A stretch of DNA of 64,000 nt from Clostridia bacterium (GTDB lineage: Bacteria > Bacillota > Clostridia > Oscillospirales > Acutalibacteraceae), in assembly GCA_017414965.1 (NCBI GenBank), contig JAFQJL010000031.1, positions 1 through 64,000 on the forward strand. The letters are read 5' to 3'. Below, piece after piece: positions 1 to 10,000 of this stretch. How positions within the stretch are numbered: the first letter of the stretch is position 1; each line of letters opens with the position of its first letter. A model generated the notes under the pieces. The model did not search any database and had not been told where the DNA came from. It was given only the letters and a program-made list of their open reading frames with translations. The translations under genes and the position numbers were made by a program.

Positions 1-278
1 AGGTATTGCGACCAAGCATCCTTGTTCTGGTATTCTTCTAGATTAAATTCTGCATTATTTGAATCATTCTCATTGGAAAGGGTGCGCCAATTAAGCGCTT
101 TACAAATCCCTTTGGCCTTGTCGCTGCGAATGGATTCACCAGACTCATAACGACACCAAGTTTTTATACCTACTCCCGCCTTGGTAGCTGCTTCTTCTAT
201 GGTTAACCCCAGTTCTTGTCTTCTGCTTTTGATCGCTTCGCCCAGTTTGCTTGTACCTTTAATCGATTTTTGACTCAT
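1..278 (-). CDS. XRE-family helix-turn-helix regulator (C-terminus outside window)
   Basis: The gene runs off the left edge, so only about 92 N-terminal residues are visible. They read MSQKSIKGTSKLGEAIKSRR and continue into a Cro/C1-type helix-turn-helix (LGLTIEEAATKAGVGIKTWCRYESG), which binds operator DNA. The ATG at 278 is preceded by AGGAG about nine bases upstream. A good promoter and a palindrome lie just upstream, which suggests autoregulation. It diverges from the frameshifted gene at 499. The effector domain is not visible, so the regulated target is unknown. Confidence 0.8.
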   Translation of the reverse strand, partial: MSQKSIKGTSKLGEAIKSRRQELGLTIEEAATKAGVGIKTWCRYESGESIRSDKAKGICKALNWRTLSNENDSNNAEFNLEEYQNKDAWSQY

Positions 279-298
279 ATGAATAACGCTCCTTTTAA

Positions 299-308
299 TG
301 ACTAGTCA
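299..308. promoter_or_regulatory. Candidate operator palindrome TGACTAGTCA
   Basis: A perfect 10-bp palindrome sits just downstream of the -10 box of the leftward XRE promoter and upstream of its ribosome binding site, where an autorepressor would bind. Its role is inferred from position. Confidence 0.4.
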
Positions 309-318
309 GTATATTGTC

Positions 319-347
319 ATTATGTCATAAAATGTTTCGCGTGTCAA
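319..347 (-). promoter_or_regulatory. Promoter for the leftward XRE gene
   Basis: On the minus strand TTGACA (347-342) is followed after exactly 17 bases by CATAAT (324-319). Transcription would start about 33 bases before the ATG of the XRE gene. Confidence 0.7.
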
Positions 348-421
348 TACCCTTTTTAGTAAACCACAAATTAAAAAAGTATATCTTCATAAAACGGAAC
401 AACATATACTTCGCAGGTTGC

Positions 422-451
422 TTTACACGATGCTCAAAATGATGTTATAAT
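422..451 (+). promoter_or_regulatory. Promoter for the rightward DUF5677-type locus
   Basis: TTTACA (422-427), an 18-base spacer, then TATAAT (446-451). The first start codon is about 48 bases downstream. Confidence 0.65.
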
Positions 452-498
452 AAGCAAGAACGCTGTTTATTACTGAATTTATAAAAAGGAAAATGGAT

Positions 499-855
499 AT
501 GGAAGATAAAATTGCTTTATACCACAGAGTTTATAGACGAGAAGATTTTGAAAAAGCCGCAAAAGATTTGTTTGATCTGTTGAAATCTGCACAAGTTAAA
601 TACCCCAATGTGGATCGCATTTTATATGTTGACATTGATGGTCACAAGAATGCTGATGGCAGTTATGATCACGATATGGTGGAATTGCAAAAAGATTTCG
701 GAATTCGCTTTATGGGTAAATTTTTCTCCGAAGTTCATTTTCCTTTATTGCATTTTATAAACCAAAATCCTCAATGTAATGAGATTCCAAAAAATGTTGG
801 AAATTTTCTCTCCCGAAAACCGATGCGACAATCAATTAAACAAACTATATATTGA
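499..855 (+). CDS. N-terminal part of a frameshifted DUF5677-type protein
   Basis: The frame begins MEDKIALYHRVYRREDFEKA; ATG 499 is preferred to ATG 493 because AAGGA (486-490) then lies eight bases away. After about 97 residues the frame crosses an A6 run (789-794) and soon stops at 855 with an unconvincing tail. Skipping one A would give EIPKMLEIFSPENRCDNQ and continue straight into the next frame, so this and the next entry are probably one gene. The function of this part is unknown; the low GC matches the neighbouring foreign-looking genes. The break could be a real mutation, a slippage switch, or an assembly error. Confidence 0.6.
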   Translation: MEDKIALYHRVYRREDFEKAAKDLFDLLKSAQVKYPNVDRILYVDIDGHKNADGSYDHDMVELQKDFGIRFMGKFFSEVHFPLLHFINQNPQCNEIPKNVGNFLSRKPMRQSIKQTIY

Positions 856-1597
856 AAACTATTCAAATACCGAATTTGTTTCCGAAGCGGATGTTTATAG
901 TTATATGAGCAAGGTTCATGATTTTCTTATCAAATATAGAAATTTTGATTTTGATTGTATGATATATGAGGATAATCACGATGCGAAAAATCTGCATATC
1001 CGAACATGGAAAAATCATATTAGCGAATTGATTAATGAACTATATAATACTTTTATCCATGGTAATTTGTTTTCTGTTGCAGCAATGACAAGGACATTAA
1101 TTGAATGTTTTGTATATTATAGCATTCTTGTTTGGCCCGGCAACGAACAACTTGTACATCATTGGTATATATGCAATTTGTGTTGCTTGAGAAAAAACGA
1201 TGACAATGTTCGGGATATGATCCAGAAATATTGCCAGATAAACCATCTCAGTTTCAAAGAGATGTGGAACACATATTCTAATGATCCCAGAAACAAACGC
1301 TGGTTAAGGCAGATCATTCCAAGTGGCCAGCTCGATTTTGAAGCGTATTGCAAGTATTTAGGAGACACTCAAATATATGAAGATTACCAAAGCGCTTGTT
1401 CGTTTGTTCACGGGCAAGATCTTGCTGCCAAAACACTGCCGTTTACCTTTTATTCGTCTATTTGTTATCGATTCGACATGATGATGGTATATATATTCAG
1501 AACAATCCGGTTGTTCCCGCTAAATGATACTCTTGAAAATCAAATTACCGATTTGGAAAATGAGTTGATTTCGGTTTCTGAAAAGTATCTTAGGTAA
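779..1597 (+). CDS. C-terminal part of a frameshifted DUF5677-type protein
   Basis: The frame carries features I associate with the DUF5677 family: an Arg-Thr-Leu-Ile-Glu segment (AAMTRTLIECF) in a helix-rich region and a later FVHG motif. The family has no established biochemical function; members often occur in accessory regions. The ATG at 779 has no Shine-Dalgarno sequence and lies inside the upstream frame, which supports reading 499-1597 as one protein of about 365 residues broken at the A6 run 789-794. A terminator follows at 1601. If the frame is truly broken, this is a decaying accessory gene. Confidence 0.6.
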   Translation: MRFQKMLEIFSPENRCDNQLNKLYIENYSNTEFVSEADVYSYMSKVHDFLIKYRNFDFDCMIYEDNHDAKNLHIRTWKNHISELINELYNTFIHGNLFSVAAMTRTLIECFVYYSILVWPGNEQLVHHWYICNLCCLRKNDDNVRDMIQKYCQINHLSFKEMWNTYSNDPRNKRWLRQIIPSGQLDFEAYCKYLGDTQIYEDYQSACSFVHGQDLAAKTLPFTFYSSICYRFDMMMVYIFRTIRLFPLNDTLENQITDLENELISVSEKYLR

Positions 1598-1600
1598 TCA

Positions 1601-1640
1601 AATCGCGCTTATGCATCTTCTGTGCAAGCGCGATTTTTGT
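1601..1640 (+). terminator. Intrinsic terminator after the DUF5677-type gene
   Basis: Inverted arms AATCGCGCTT (1601-1610) and AAGCGCGATT (1626-1635) with further pairing inside the loop, followed by a short T tract. Confidence 0.7.
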
Positions 1641-1695
1641 AATTTTAAGATACAAAAACTTTCGAATGTAGAATAAAATGCCATACTCAATAATT

Positions 1696-1736
1696 CAATC
1701 TTTCTCAATAAAAATCATTTTTATTGAGAAAGATTG
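1696..1736. repeat. Perfect 20-bp palindrome with a single central base
   Basis: Left arm 1696-1715 and right arm 1717-1736 are exact reverse complements around one C (1716). The arms are AT-rich and no T tract follows, so this is not a typical terminator. It lies about 20 bp upstream of the ATPase promoter. Confidence 0.85.
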
Positions 1737-1757
1737 TTAGTATACTTATAATAATTG

Positions 1758-1786
1758 TTGACAAAAATTGATTTTGTGGATATAAT
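1758..1786 (+). promoter_or_regulatory. Consensus promoter for the AAA/DUF4143 ATPase
   Basis: TTGACA (1758-1763), exactly 17 bases, then TATAAT (1781-1786). This is a perfect vegetative consensus. The expected start near 1793 leaves a very short leader before AAGGAG (1794-1799) and the GTG at 1811. Confidence 0.85.
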
Positions 1787-1810
1787 AATGGCAAAGGAGT
1801 GTGATTTCTT

Positions 1811-3259
1811 GTGTCTATTACTTCAAAAGATGGCATCCTGAAAGTGCTAACGGCATATAACCCTTGGTGGAAAACCGGTGTTGTAAACCCCAAAATGACC
1901 AAAACTTATAAAAGATTTGCGTTTCATGAAGCTATGAAGCGGTTGAAAGAAAAAGATATTCGCAGAACGGTTGTATTGACCGGGACACGTCGTGTGGGTA
2001 AGACCACCATTCAATATCAAATGATTGAAGCGTTATTAAATTCCGGTGTTGCACCTCAACGAATCGTTTTCATCTCTATGGATCATCCTATGCTCAAATT
2101 GAGCCAATTTCAAGAAGTGTTGGAATGTTATCACGAAAACATTTATGCTGAGCAAGATGTGTATTATTTCTTTGATGAAATTCAATATGCTCAAGACTGG
2201 GATCGCTGGCTAAAAACAATTTATGATACGCAACCCGACACCAAAGTTATAGCAACCGGTTCAGCGAGTCCTGCTCTAATGAAAGGCAGCAGAGAAAGTG
2301 GTGCCGGCAGATGGTCTGTGATCCAAGTGCCCACATTGTCCTTTTATGAATATTGCGAACTTTTGAATGTTGATCGTCCCGATATAGCTGAAGACTTGAA
2401 AGTCACGTCTCTTCTTAGTAAAACCCAAATCGAGCGCAATCAAATTATGCTTCAGCTCTCCAAAGTGCAAAATCACTTTATGCGATATTTGCAGGTTGGC
2501 GGATTCCCGGAATTGGCTCTTGCGGATAACGATTTGATGGCCCAACAAATCATGAGAGAAGATGTGGTGGATAAGGTTCTCAAGCGCGATCTTCCTTCGT
2601 TGTACAATATTCGCAACGCAACAGAACTGGAACGTATCTTCCTCTATCTGTGCAATGTATCTTCTGAAATTGTTTCGATTGAAGCAATAACGAAAGAACT
2701 TAACGGCGTTTCACGTACAACGGTAGAAAATTATATCCAGTATCTTGAAAGTGCAAATCTTATATATCAAAGCTGGCCGGTAGATATGGCGGGTAAAAAA
2801 GTTCTCAAAGCCAGACCGAAAATCTATATTGCCGATGCAGCGATCCGAAATGCAGTTTTAATGGATGATTCTATCATGACTGATCCTGTGGGTATGGGCA
2901 AGCTTGTCGAAACTGCGGTGTATAAGCACGTAGCTGCTTTTTATTATCAGTTCGCAACATCAATTGGATATTTCCGTGGCGGTAAAAAGAACAAGGAAAT
3001 AGATATCGTTGTAGATTATCCTAATATTAAAAACATTTTAATTGAAGTTAAATATCGCGAGGGTGCTCCTATCGCAGATGATGATGCGATTGTTGAATTG
3101 TGTGAAGAAGCATCCGCTGGAATTGTTGTCACAAAGACAGCGTCTGATTTTGGTGTGCATAACACCCCCAGCGGAAAAGAACTGCTACGAATTCCCGCAT
3201 TTGCCTTCCTCTATCTGTTAGGAAACGCAGAGAAACATGGCTACCGCGGAATTGAATAA
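1811..3259 (+). CDS. AAA+ ATPase with C-terminal DUF4143 domain
   Basis: An ATP-binding protein of 482 residues. A Walker A motif (GTRRVGKTT, about residues 58-66) and a Walker B/DEIQ motif (YYFFDEIQ, about 117-124) mark the AAA_14-type ATPase. The middle holds a winged-helix-like segment, and the C-terminus (GYFRGGKKNKEIDIVV, then a LIEVKYREG strand) resembles the restriction-endonuclease-like fold of DUF4143 proteins. The start is GTG with AAGGAG twelve bases upstream. These proteins are common in gut bacteria and archaea, and their role is not settled; DNA metabolism or mobile-element maintenance has been proposed. Low GC and flanking palindromes suggest it was acquired horizontally. Confidence 0.85.
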   Translation: MSITSKDGILKVLTAYNPWWKTGVVNPKMTKTYKRFAFHEAMKRLKEKDIRRTVVLTGTRRVGKTTIQYQMIEALLNSGVAPQRIVFISMDHPMLKLSQFQEVLECYHENIYAEQDVYYFFDEIQYAQDWDRWLKTIYDTQPDTKVIATGSASPALMKGSRESGAGRWSVIQVPTLSFYEYCELLNVDRPDIAEDLKVTSLLSKTQIERNQIMLQLSKVQNHFMRYLQVGGFPELALADNDLMAQQIMREDVVDKVLKRDLPSLYNIRNATELERIFLYLCNVSSEIVSIEAITKELNGVSRTTVENYIQYLESANLIYQSWPVDMAGKKVLKARPKIYIADAAIRNAVLMDDSIMTDPVGMGKLVETAVYKHVAAFYYQFATSIGYFRGGKKNKEIDIVVDYPNIKNILIEVKYREGAPIADDDAIVELCEEASAGIVVTKTASDFGVHNTPSGKELLRIPAFAFLYLLGNAEKHGYRGIE

Positions 3260-3282
3260 ATTTAGATAAGTTGCAATACAAA

Positions 3283-3311
3283 CGCTCCTGTAGGAAATTC
3301 CTACGGGAGCG
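3283..3311. repeat. Hairpin palindrome after the ATPase gene
   Basis: Fourteen-base arms (3283-3296 and 3298-3311) flank one central A, with a single U-G wobble. No T tract follows on the plus strand. It may end the ATPase transcript or mark the element boundary. Confidence 0.7.
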
Positions 3312-3351
3312 GTGCTATTTGTGGGGTATAATTTTGCGTATGTTGGGAGAG

Positions 3352-3372
3352 CGCTTGAATGACATTCAAGCG
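3352..3372. repeat. Perfect 10-bp palindrome with a single central base
   Basis: CGCTTGAATG (3352-3361), A, CATTCAAGCG (3363-3372). It has the same one-base-centre design as the palindromes at 1696 and 3283. Confidence 0.75.
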
Positions 3373-3556
3373 ATAAGCGGGCGGTCGAGACCGCAAATTT
3401 GCTCATTTTTCCATATAATCCGCCGGAACGGCAATTTACATTGGGGGATTAACATGTTACAATGTGACTAACAGGCACAAAACGGTCAATTTTGCAAAAG
3501 TATGGTCATTTTGCCAAAAAAGTGGCGAGTTTTTGATATTTTTCTTAACAAAAGTA

Positions 3557-3585
3557 TTGACAATTTGGTAGAGTTGCGCTAAAAT
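3557..3585 (+). promoter_or_regulatory. Upstream promoter P1 of the giant-protein operon
   Basis: TTGACA (3557-3562), 17 bases, TAAAAT (3580-3585). A palindrome ATTCCC-N4-GGGAAT (3584-3599) overlaps the -10 box and the expected start site, a position typical of an operator. Confidence 0.75.
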
Positions 3586-3625
3586 TCCCGTAGGGGAATG
3601 GCCCCTGTTTTTCTTTTCGGAGGAT

Positions 3626-3642
3626 AGAGAAACGTTTTCTCT
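3626..3642. promoter_or_regulatory. LacI-type operator-like palindrome, copy 1
   Basis: AGAGAAACGTTTTCTCT has 7-bp arms around CGT and contains GAAACGTTTTCT. This resembles operators of LacI/GalR-family sugar regulators. It lies about 44 bp downstream of the P1 -10 box. Confidence 0.5.
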
Positions 3643-3773
3643 ATGAAAGAATGGAAACTGCATTCCAAAGCTGCCGGAAGCAGCGAAATCGCCGAAACAC
3701 AAGATAGCGGAAAAAGTAGGGTTTTTCGCCTAAAATTGCCTATATATTTTATTATAAAATTATTATATTTCTA

Positions 3774-3802
3774 TTGACAATTTGTGCATTTTTTTGTAAA
3801 CT
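3774..3802 (+). promoter_or_regulatory. Downstream promoter P2 of the giant-protein operon
   Basis: TTGACA (3774-3779), 17 bases, TAAACT (3797-3802). The expected transcript begins with an AAAGGG-N9-CCCTTT hairpin (3809-3829) followed by a T-rich run. Confidence 0.75.
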
Positions 3803-3848
3803 AAAAGCAAAGGGAGTCGTGTGCCCTTTTCTTTGTTTTTAGATGCAA

Positions 3849-3863
3849 GGGAAACGTTTTCTT
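3849..3863. promoter_or_regulatory. LacI-type operator-like palindrome, copy 2
   Basis: GGGAAACGTTTTCTT shares the 12-mer GAAACGTTTTCT exactly with the site at 3629, 222 bp upstream. It lies about 49 bp downstream of the P2 -10 box, nearly the same spacing as copy 1 to P1. Confidence 0.5.
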
Positions 3864-4043
3864 ATTGTCAATGTGATTTTTCCGGCGCCGATTGATGGCG
3901 GTTTGTGAAAAAGAGACGATAATTTCCAATGTTCTGCTAAGACAAAGAAGGGCGGCGGCATGGCTTGTTGTTCGCTGAAAAGCGGTACATAGGAATGGAT
4001 ATAGACGATGTTATAAATCTGTTCACACATAGGAGGCAAGAGT

Positions 4044-7000
4044 ATGAAACAGAGAATGCAAAATGTAATGGAGCGCCTTACAGCTACCGTGCGTACGGTA
4101 TGCGGTCGTCGCGGTGTTGCTGTGGCGATGGCTCTGGCGATGCTTCTTTGCTGTCTGCCGATCGGGATCTTCTCGTCGGCGTACAACGAAGAAATGGTCG
4201 CCAACGGTACCTTTGATGCCGGTCTGGACGACTGGTATTCCAAGGGCGACGTAACGGCGGACGCGGCTTATGCGGCAATGGATGCCGAGGAAGCTCAGGC
4301 GCTGTTGCAGAGCGCCGAGGCCGAGGGTGTTGCCGGCGCGAACTATGCGTTGAGCTTTGATCTCCGTTTGTCCTCGAAGACGACGGAATTCCAAGCGAGC
4401 ATGGTGCAGTTTGCGTCCAGCACGGCGCTTTCGGCGGCCGGTGACGTGGTCGTTTCGCTGACGGCGGAAGAGCGCGCGGCGGCAGAGGCCGGTTGGACGA
4501 CGATTAAGCGCACGGTACAGTCGGCGGCGGATGCCACCGGTTTGGCTGTGTACTTCAACGTGACGGCCGGTGCGGCGGATGTGGACAACGTTTCGCTCAA
4601 GCTGACGCACGAGATGCCGGAATACGCCGTTACCGGTGACAAGGTCGCGATCAAAAACGCGGACTTTGCCAACCGTCTCAACGGCTGGACGGTGGACGGC
4701 GAAGCGGAAAGTGCCACCGGCTGGTTCGGCAAGGGCGTGGCTCTGTATCCGTCCTTTACGGGTGCACAGGTGTCGCAGAGCGGCATCGAGCTGGCTTCGA
4801 ATGCCACCTATGAGTTGCATTACTATATCAAAGCGGTAGATACGGTTGGTTACACCAGCGGTATCGAGTTTGCGTTGAATCAAGACGGCGGCGCCGACGT
4901 GATTCAGTCGTATAAACTGACCGACACGACCGATGCGTCGGGTTGGCAGGAGGTCACCACTCGCTTTACGACCGGTTCGGTCAACGGCACGGCGACCATT
5001 CGTCTGTTTGTTGAAAGTGAGAAGACCGATTCCTTCTCCGCGACGGCTTGTGTGATGTTCGACGAGATCGTGCTCACCAAACTGCCGGGTGGCGCGGCTT
5101 CGCAGTCGGGCACCAATCTGATCACGAACGGCACGTTCCAGTTGGCTGACAACGTGACCAACGAATCGTTTAGCCTGTCGGCCGGTCTGGGCAGCAACTG
5201 GGCTTGGCTGGGCGGTGCTTCCACGCTGTCCAACAAGAACTGGCAGATCGTAGAGGACGCGGCGGTTGAAGGCAATGCGTTCCAGATTTCGCACACGGCG
5301 GCGGATGCGCGCAATCTCGCCTACACCAACGTGGCGTGGGAAGCCGGCAAGACCTATGTGGTTTCTTACTGGGTGAAGGGTACGATCCGTGAGATCTATC
5401 CGCAGTTCTATGTGGGCGGCGTTCGTCTGCATCCGAATTTCTCGGGTGCTTCGTATTCGGAGTGGCAGAACGCGATGGCTCCGATTTTGGTTGAGGCCAA
5501 GAACGCCTCTCTCAACAATGCCGAGTGGAAGCAGGTTTCCTTTGAGGTTACCACGCCCGAAACGCTCGGTACCGGCAGCAACGATTTCTACTTTATGATA
5601 AACGGTTATGCCAACCAGACCATTTCGTTGGCGAACTTCTCCATTACCGAGAAGGTAGAAGAGGTGCCGGAAGTTGAGAACCTGATCACGAACGGCACGT
5701 TCCAACTGGCTGACGGTGTGGAAAATGACTCGTTCGATCTGGCGGCCGGTTTTGGTGCCAACGGTTGGCATTGGCCGGATGCCTCTAATGTAACTGCGAA
5801 AAAGAGTTGGAAGGTCGTAGAGGACGCGGCGGTTGAAGGCAATGCGTTCCAGATCTCCCACATCGTGGCGGATGCGCGCAATTTCAGTTACGCCAACGTG
5901 CCGTGGGAAGCCGGCAAGACCTATGTGGTTTCTTACTGGGTGAAGGGTACGATCCGTGAGATCTATCCGCAGTTCTATGTGGGCGGCGTTCGTCTACATC
6001 CGAATTTCTCGGGCGCTTCGTACTCGGAGTGGCAGAACGCGATGGCTCCGATCTTGGTCGAGGCCAAGAACGCCTCTCTCAACAATGCCGAGTGGAAGCA
6101 GGTTTCCTTTGAGGTCACCACGCCCGAAACGCTCGGTACCGGCAGCAACGTGTTCCACTTTATGGTGAACGGTTATGCCAACCAGACTATTTCGTTGGCG
6201 AACTTCTCCATTACCGAGAAGCAGACGACTCCGGAACCGGAAACGCCGGTGGTTGAGAATTTGTACACCAACGGTGCGTTTGTACCGGCGGCGGGCGCAG
6301 AGACCGGTACGGATTTCGCGCTGGCGACTACGCTGGGTGCGGATTTCAGCTGGTATCTTCTCAACAGAGACCAGGTGACTTGGTCGTTGGAGAAGAATAC
6401 CGAACACGGTAACGCGCTTAAGGTGACCTCGAAGAAGAACGACAACATTCGTCTCCGCCACGCGAACATTTCGTGGGAGAATGGCAAGACCTATGTTGTC
6501 TCCTACTGGATCAAGGCCAGCGAAAATAGTTTCCGCGAGTTCTTCCCGTTGATTACAAGTGGCACTACCATTAACTATAACACCAACAACGATGTTGTAG
6601 CGAGAAATGTAACAGCTGAATGGAAGCAGGTTACGTTCGAGTATACCGCTGATGGCACAACCGATACCGGTATTGTTGACTTTATGTTCAACGGCTACAC
6701 GGACGATTGCCTCTATTTGGCAGATGTGTCGATTACCGAGAAGCAGACGACTCCGGAACCGGAAACGCCGGTGGTCGAGAATCTGATGGTTAATGGCGAT
6801 TTCGAGAATGGCAAGAGCAACTGGACCAACTACAACTCTGCTTTGAGTGTTGTGGATGACGCTGATCTGAACAGCAAGGTGTTGACCTTCAAGCAGGTTC
6901 GTGGTGCGGGCGGCGAAACAGCCGCGCAGGTTGTCGGTGATTTCACCGGCCCGGCCAAGGCCGGCACGACCTATAAGGTCCAATTTAAGATGAAGGCGAC

Positions 7001-10000
7001 TAAGGATGGCGACATTGCCTCTGCCTATGGTAGCGTTATTCAGTTGACGACTCTGTCGATTCGCAACGGCGCCGGTGGTTATCCGCTGAAGCTGCGTGAC
7101 GAAGGCAGCGTGAAGCAGCTTTCCTATGACGAAACGACCGGTTGGGGCACTTACGAGTACACCGTTACACCGGATGCAGAGATTGCAACGCCGGTGGTGC
7201 GTATTGTAGCGTACATCGATTATCAAATCTCTTTGGACGACGTGGTGGTAACTGAGGTTGTCGAGGAAGAGCCGGAAAATCCGCCGGTCAACCCGGGCAA
7301 CCAAAACCTGTACCCGAACGGTCAGTTTGAACTGGCTACCGGTGTGACGAACGACAAGTTTGATCTGGCTCAGGGCTTTGGCACCGGCTTCCGCTGGATG
7401 AACCCGGGCATTGCCAATGCGGCGACCTGGAAGGTTGTCGAGGATCCGGCGGTTGAGGGCAACGCATTTGCCGTCACTTGTCTGCCGGGCTTCACGGCGA
7501 CTCAGAACGCCAGTAACTTTGCGGTCAGCCCGATCGCATGGGAGGCCGGCAAGACTTACACCGTCAGCTACTGGGCAAAGGGTCAGTTCAAGCACTTCTG
7601 GCCGAGCCTGGTATGTGGTGGCAAACGTTATCTCCCGACCGAATCTTACGACAACGTGGTGGGGATGGATGCATGTAATCCGGCTTACTACGATGAGTTC
7701 GAGATGCCGTGGACCAAGTTCTCCTTTGAGTTTACGGCTCCGGATACCATTCCGGCCGGCGATAACTCGTTCTACTTCATGTTTGACGGTTACGCCAACA
7801 AGACCATCTATCTGGCCGACGTGTCCATCGTCGAAAAGAAAGAGCCGTCTTTGGAAGAAAACCTGTACACCAACGGTACATTCCAGTTGGCGGACGGCGT
7901 GTCCGGTGTGGATTTCAACGTCGCCTCCGGTCTGGGCTCCGCGTTCCGTTGGATGAGCGACATCAGTGCGACCGCCGATTGGGAGGTCGTGAGAGACAAC
8001 GCCGTTTACGGCAATGCGCTGAAACTGTCCGGTTCGGGCACGGCGAACTTCCGTCACGATATCGCTTGGGAGGCGGGCAAGACCTACCTCGTCAAGTGGT
8101 GGGTCAAGACCGAAGGTCAGTTTAACGGTGAGTTCTATCCGATCGTCCGTCAGGGAGGCTCCTATACGCCGGGAGACGGCGATTCGCTGGTGCCGAGAAG
8201 CGCCGAGATGGCCAACCTGACGCTGGGCAATTGGACGCTGTACTCCTTCCGCTTTACCGCACCGGCAGTCGGCAGCGGCACGGCGGGTCAGCACCTTGAC
8301 TTTATGTTCAACAGCCGCGCGGCGGGCAACGTGTTGTATCTGGCCGACGTGCAGGTATACGACGTTGAGAATATGCCGGTGGAAGATTCCTGGCTTGGCA
8401 ACGGCGACTTCCAGAACGGCACCGATGGCTGGAACGGTATTTCGGATAGCCAGATCGTCACCGGCGCGTCCGAATCGGGCAAGGTCCTGCAGGTGCAGGT
8501 TGGCGCCGGTGCGGCGGCCGCGACCGTGAAGCACGACGTGTCCGGCAAGGCGTTGACGCCGGGCAAAGAATACACGCTGACCTTCCGCGCACGCAACAAC
8601 GCGCTCACCAATCTGGGTGATCTCGGCAGCGTGTGGGTGGCGGATAAGAACGGCAACGGCGCTCTTGCGAACGTCCAGCTGGCGGCCGTCAACAACACGT
8701 GGACCTCCTATTCGGCGGACTTCGTGATCCCGACGACCACCCCCGAAAACGATTATACTTATATAACCTTATTTATTAAGCTCAACGGCGCTGCCGCACA
8801 GGCTGTGACCTATGAGTTTGCGGACTTTGACGTCGCGGAATACGATCCGATTCTGGATAACGGCGACTTCTCCGAGGGTATGAACTACTGGTCGGTGCCG
8901 ACGCTGAACAATCCGGACAACACCAACACCTTCGAGGTGGTGGACGATCCGCGCTTCGGCAAGGCGATGGTTGTTCGCAAGTCCCGCAACGACCCGTCGA
9001 CCTCGTCGACCGACCTGCGCCACGCGGCGCTGACCGAGCCGCTCGAGGTGGGCAAGGTTTACACCTTCTCCTACTGGACCAAGAACAACGGTACCACCGC
9101 CAGCGATGCGAAGCTGTTCCCGATGCTTCGCAGCAACACGATGGCCGGTTCGATGTTCCCGCCGAGTTCGCTGGTGGCCGATACGGTTGCCGGCACCAAC
9201 GGCGAGTGGCAGTACTACGAGTTTGACGTAACCATCAAAGAGGGCTACGATCTGCTCCACTTCTGGTTGCGTATGGATTCGCGCACCGGCGCGGCGAACG
9301 AGTACACCGAGTACTACTTCGCGGATATTCAGATCCGTCCGAGCGTCAATAAGGCGCCGCTGGCGGTTGATAACAACAGCTTTACCGACACGCTGGGCGA
9401 CTACCCGCTCAACTGGGGTGAACTGGGTGCCGGTGTCGTGGCGAACGGCACGGCGCAGGGCTCTGCGGCGGAGGATACCGGTCTGGTGACCGTGACCCCG
9501 ACGGCCGGCGAGTCCGGTGTGGCCGCCATGGTGCCGGTTTACGGCCGTGTGGATCACATCCTCAAGTTCTGGATGAAGGCGGACGCCGCGGCGGCGAGCT
9601 CGCTCAAGCTGCGTATGACCGCTTACACCGATCAGGCTCGCACCTTGGTCAGCGAGAACGCGACCACCATCAAGACGTTTACCAGCAACAGCTCCGATTG
9701 GCAGGAGGTCACGGTGGAATTCACGCCGTCGGCTGACACCAACTTTATCGATTTCAGCTGGTTGGCAAGCGCCGGCAGCTTCTCGCTGGATAACGTGACC
9801 ATCACGTTGCCGGAAGAGGCGCAGAAGAATATGAGCTTTGAGCTCGGTTCGGTCGCGCCGATTAACTGGACTTATAGCGGTCAGGGTAAACTGACCCGTG
9901 AGCAGAACAGCTACGACGGCAGCCATGCCGCGACCATCCGTCAGGTGTCCGGTACCGGTACGCTGACCAGTAACATGATGACCGTTCAGCCCGGTAAGTA

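Larger units (their letters stand above)
3260..4043 (+). promoter_or_regulatory. 784-bp intergenic control region of the giant surface-protein operon
   Basis: No convincing gene is present. The left part holds two hairpin palindromes (3283-3311 and 3352-3372). The right part holds two good promoters (3557-3585 and 3774-3802). Each is followed near its start site by a short hairpin (3592-3606; 3809-3829), a pyrimidine-rich run, and a copy of GAAACGTTTTCT (3629-3640; 3851-3862). From the second promoter the leader is about 235 nt. I recognise no known riboswitch in it. The start codon at 4044 has AGGAGG at 4031-4036. Confidence 0.6.

Noticed and set aside
3592..3616. Intrinsic terminator in the P1 leader
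   Set aside because: The hairpin would begin at the first transcribed bases, too early for normal termination; treated as a 5' hairpin instead.
3643..3774. 43-codon frame in the giant gene leader
   Set aside because: The nearest GGAGG is about 20 bases away and the product ends in a run read from AT-rich promoter sequence.
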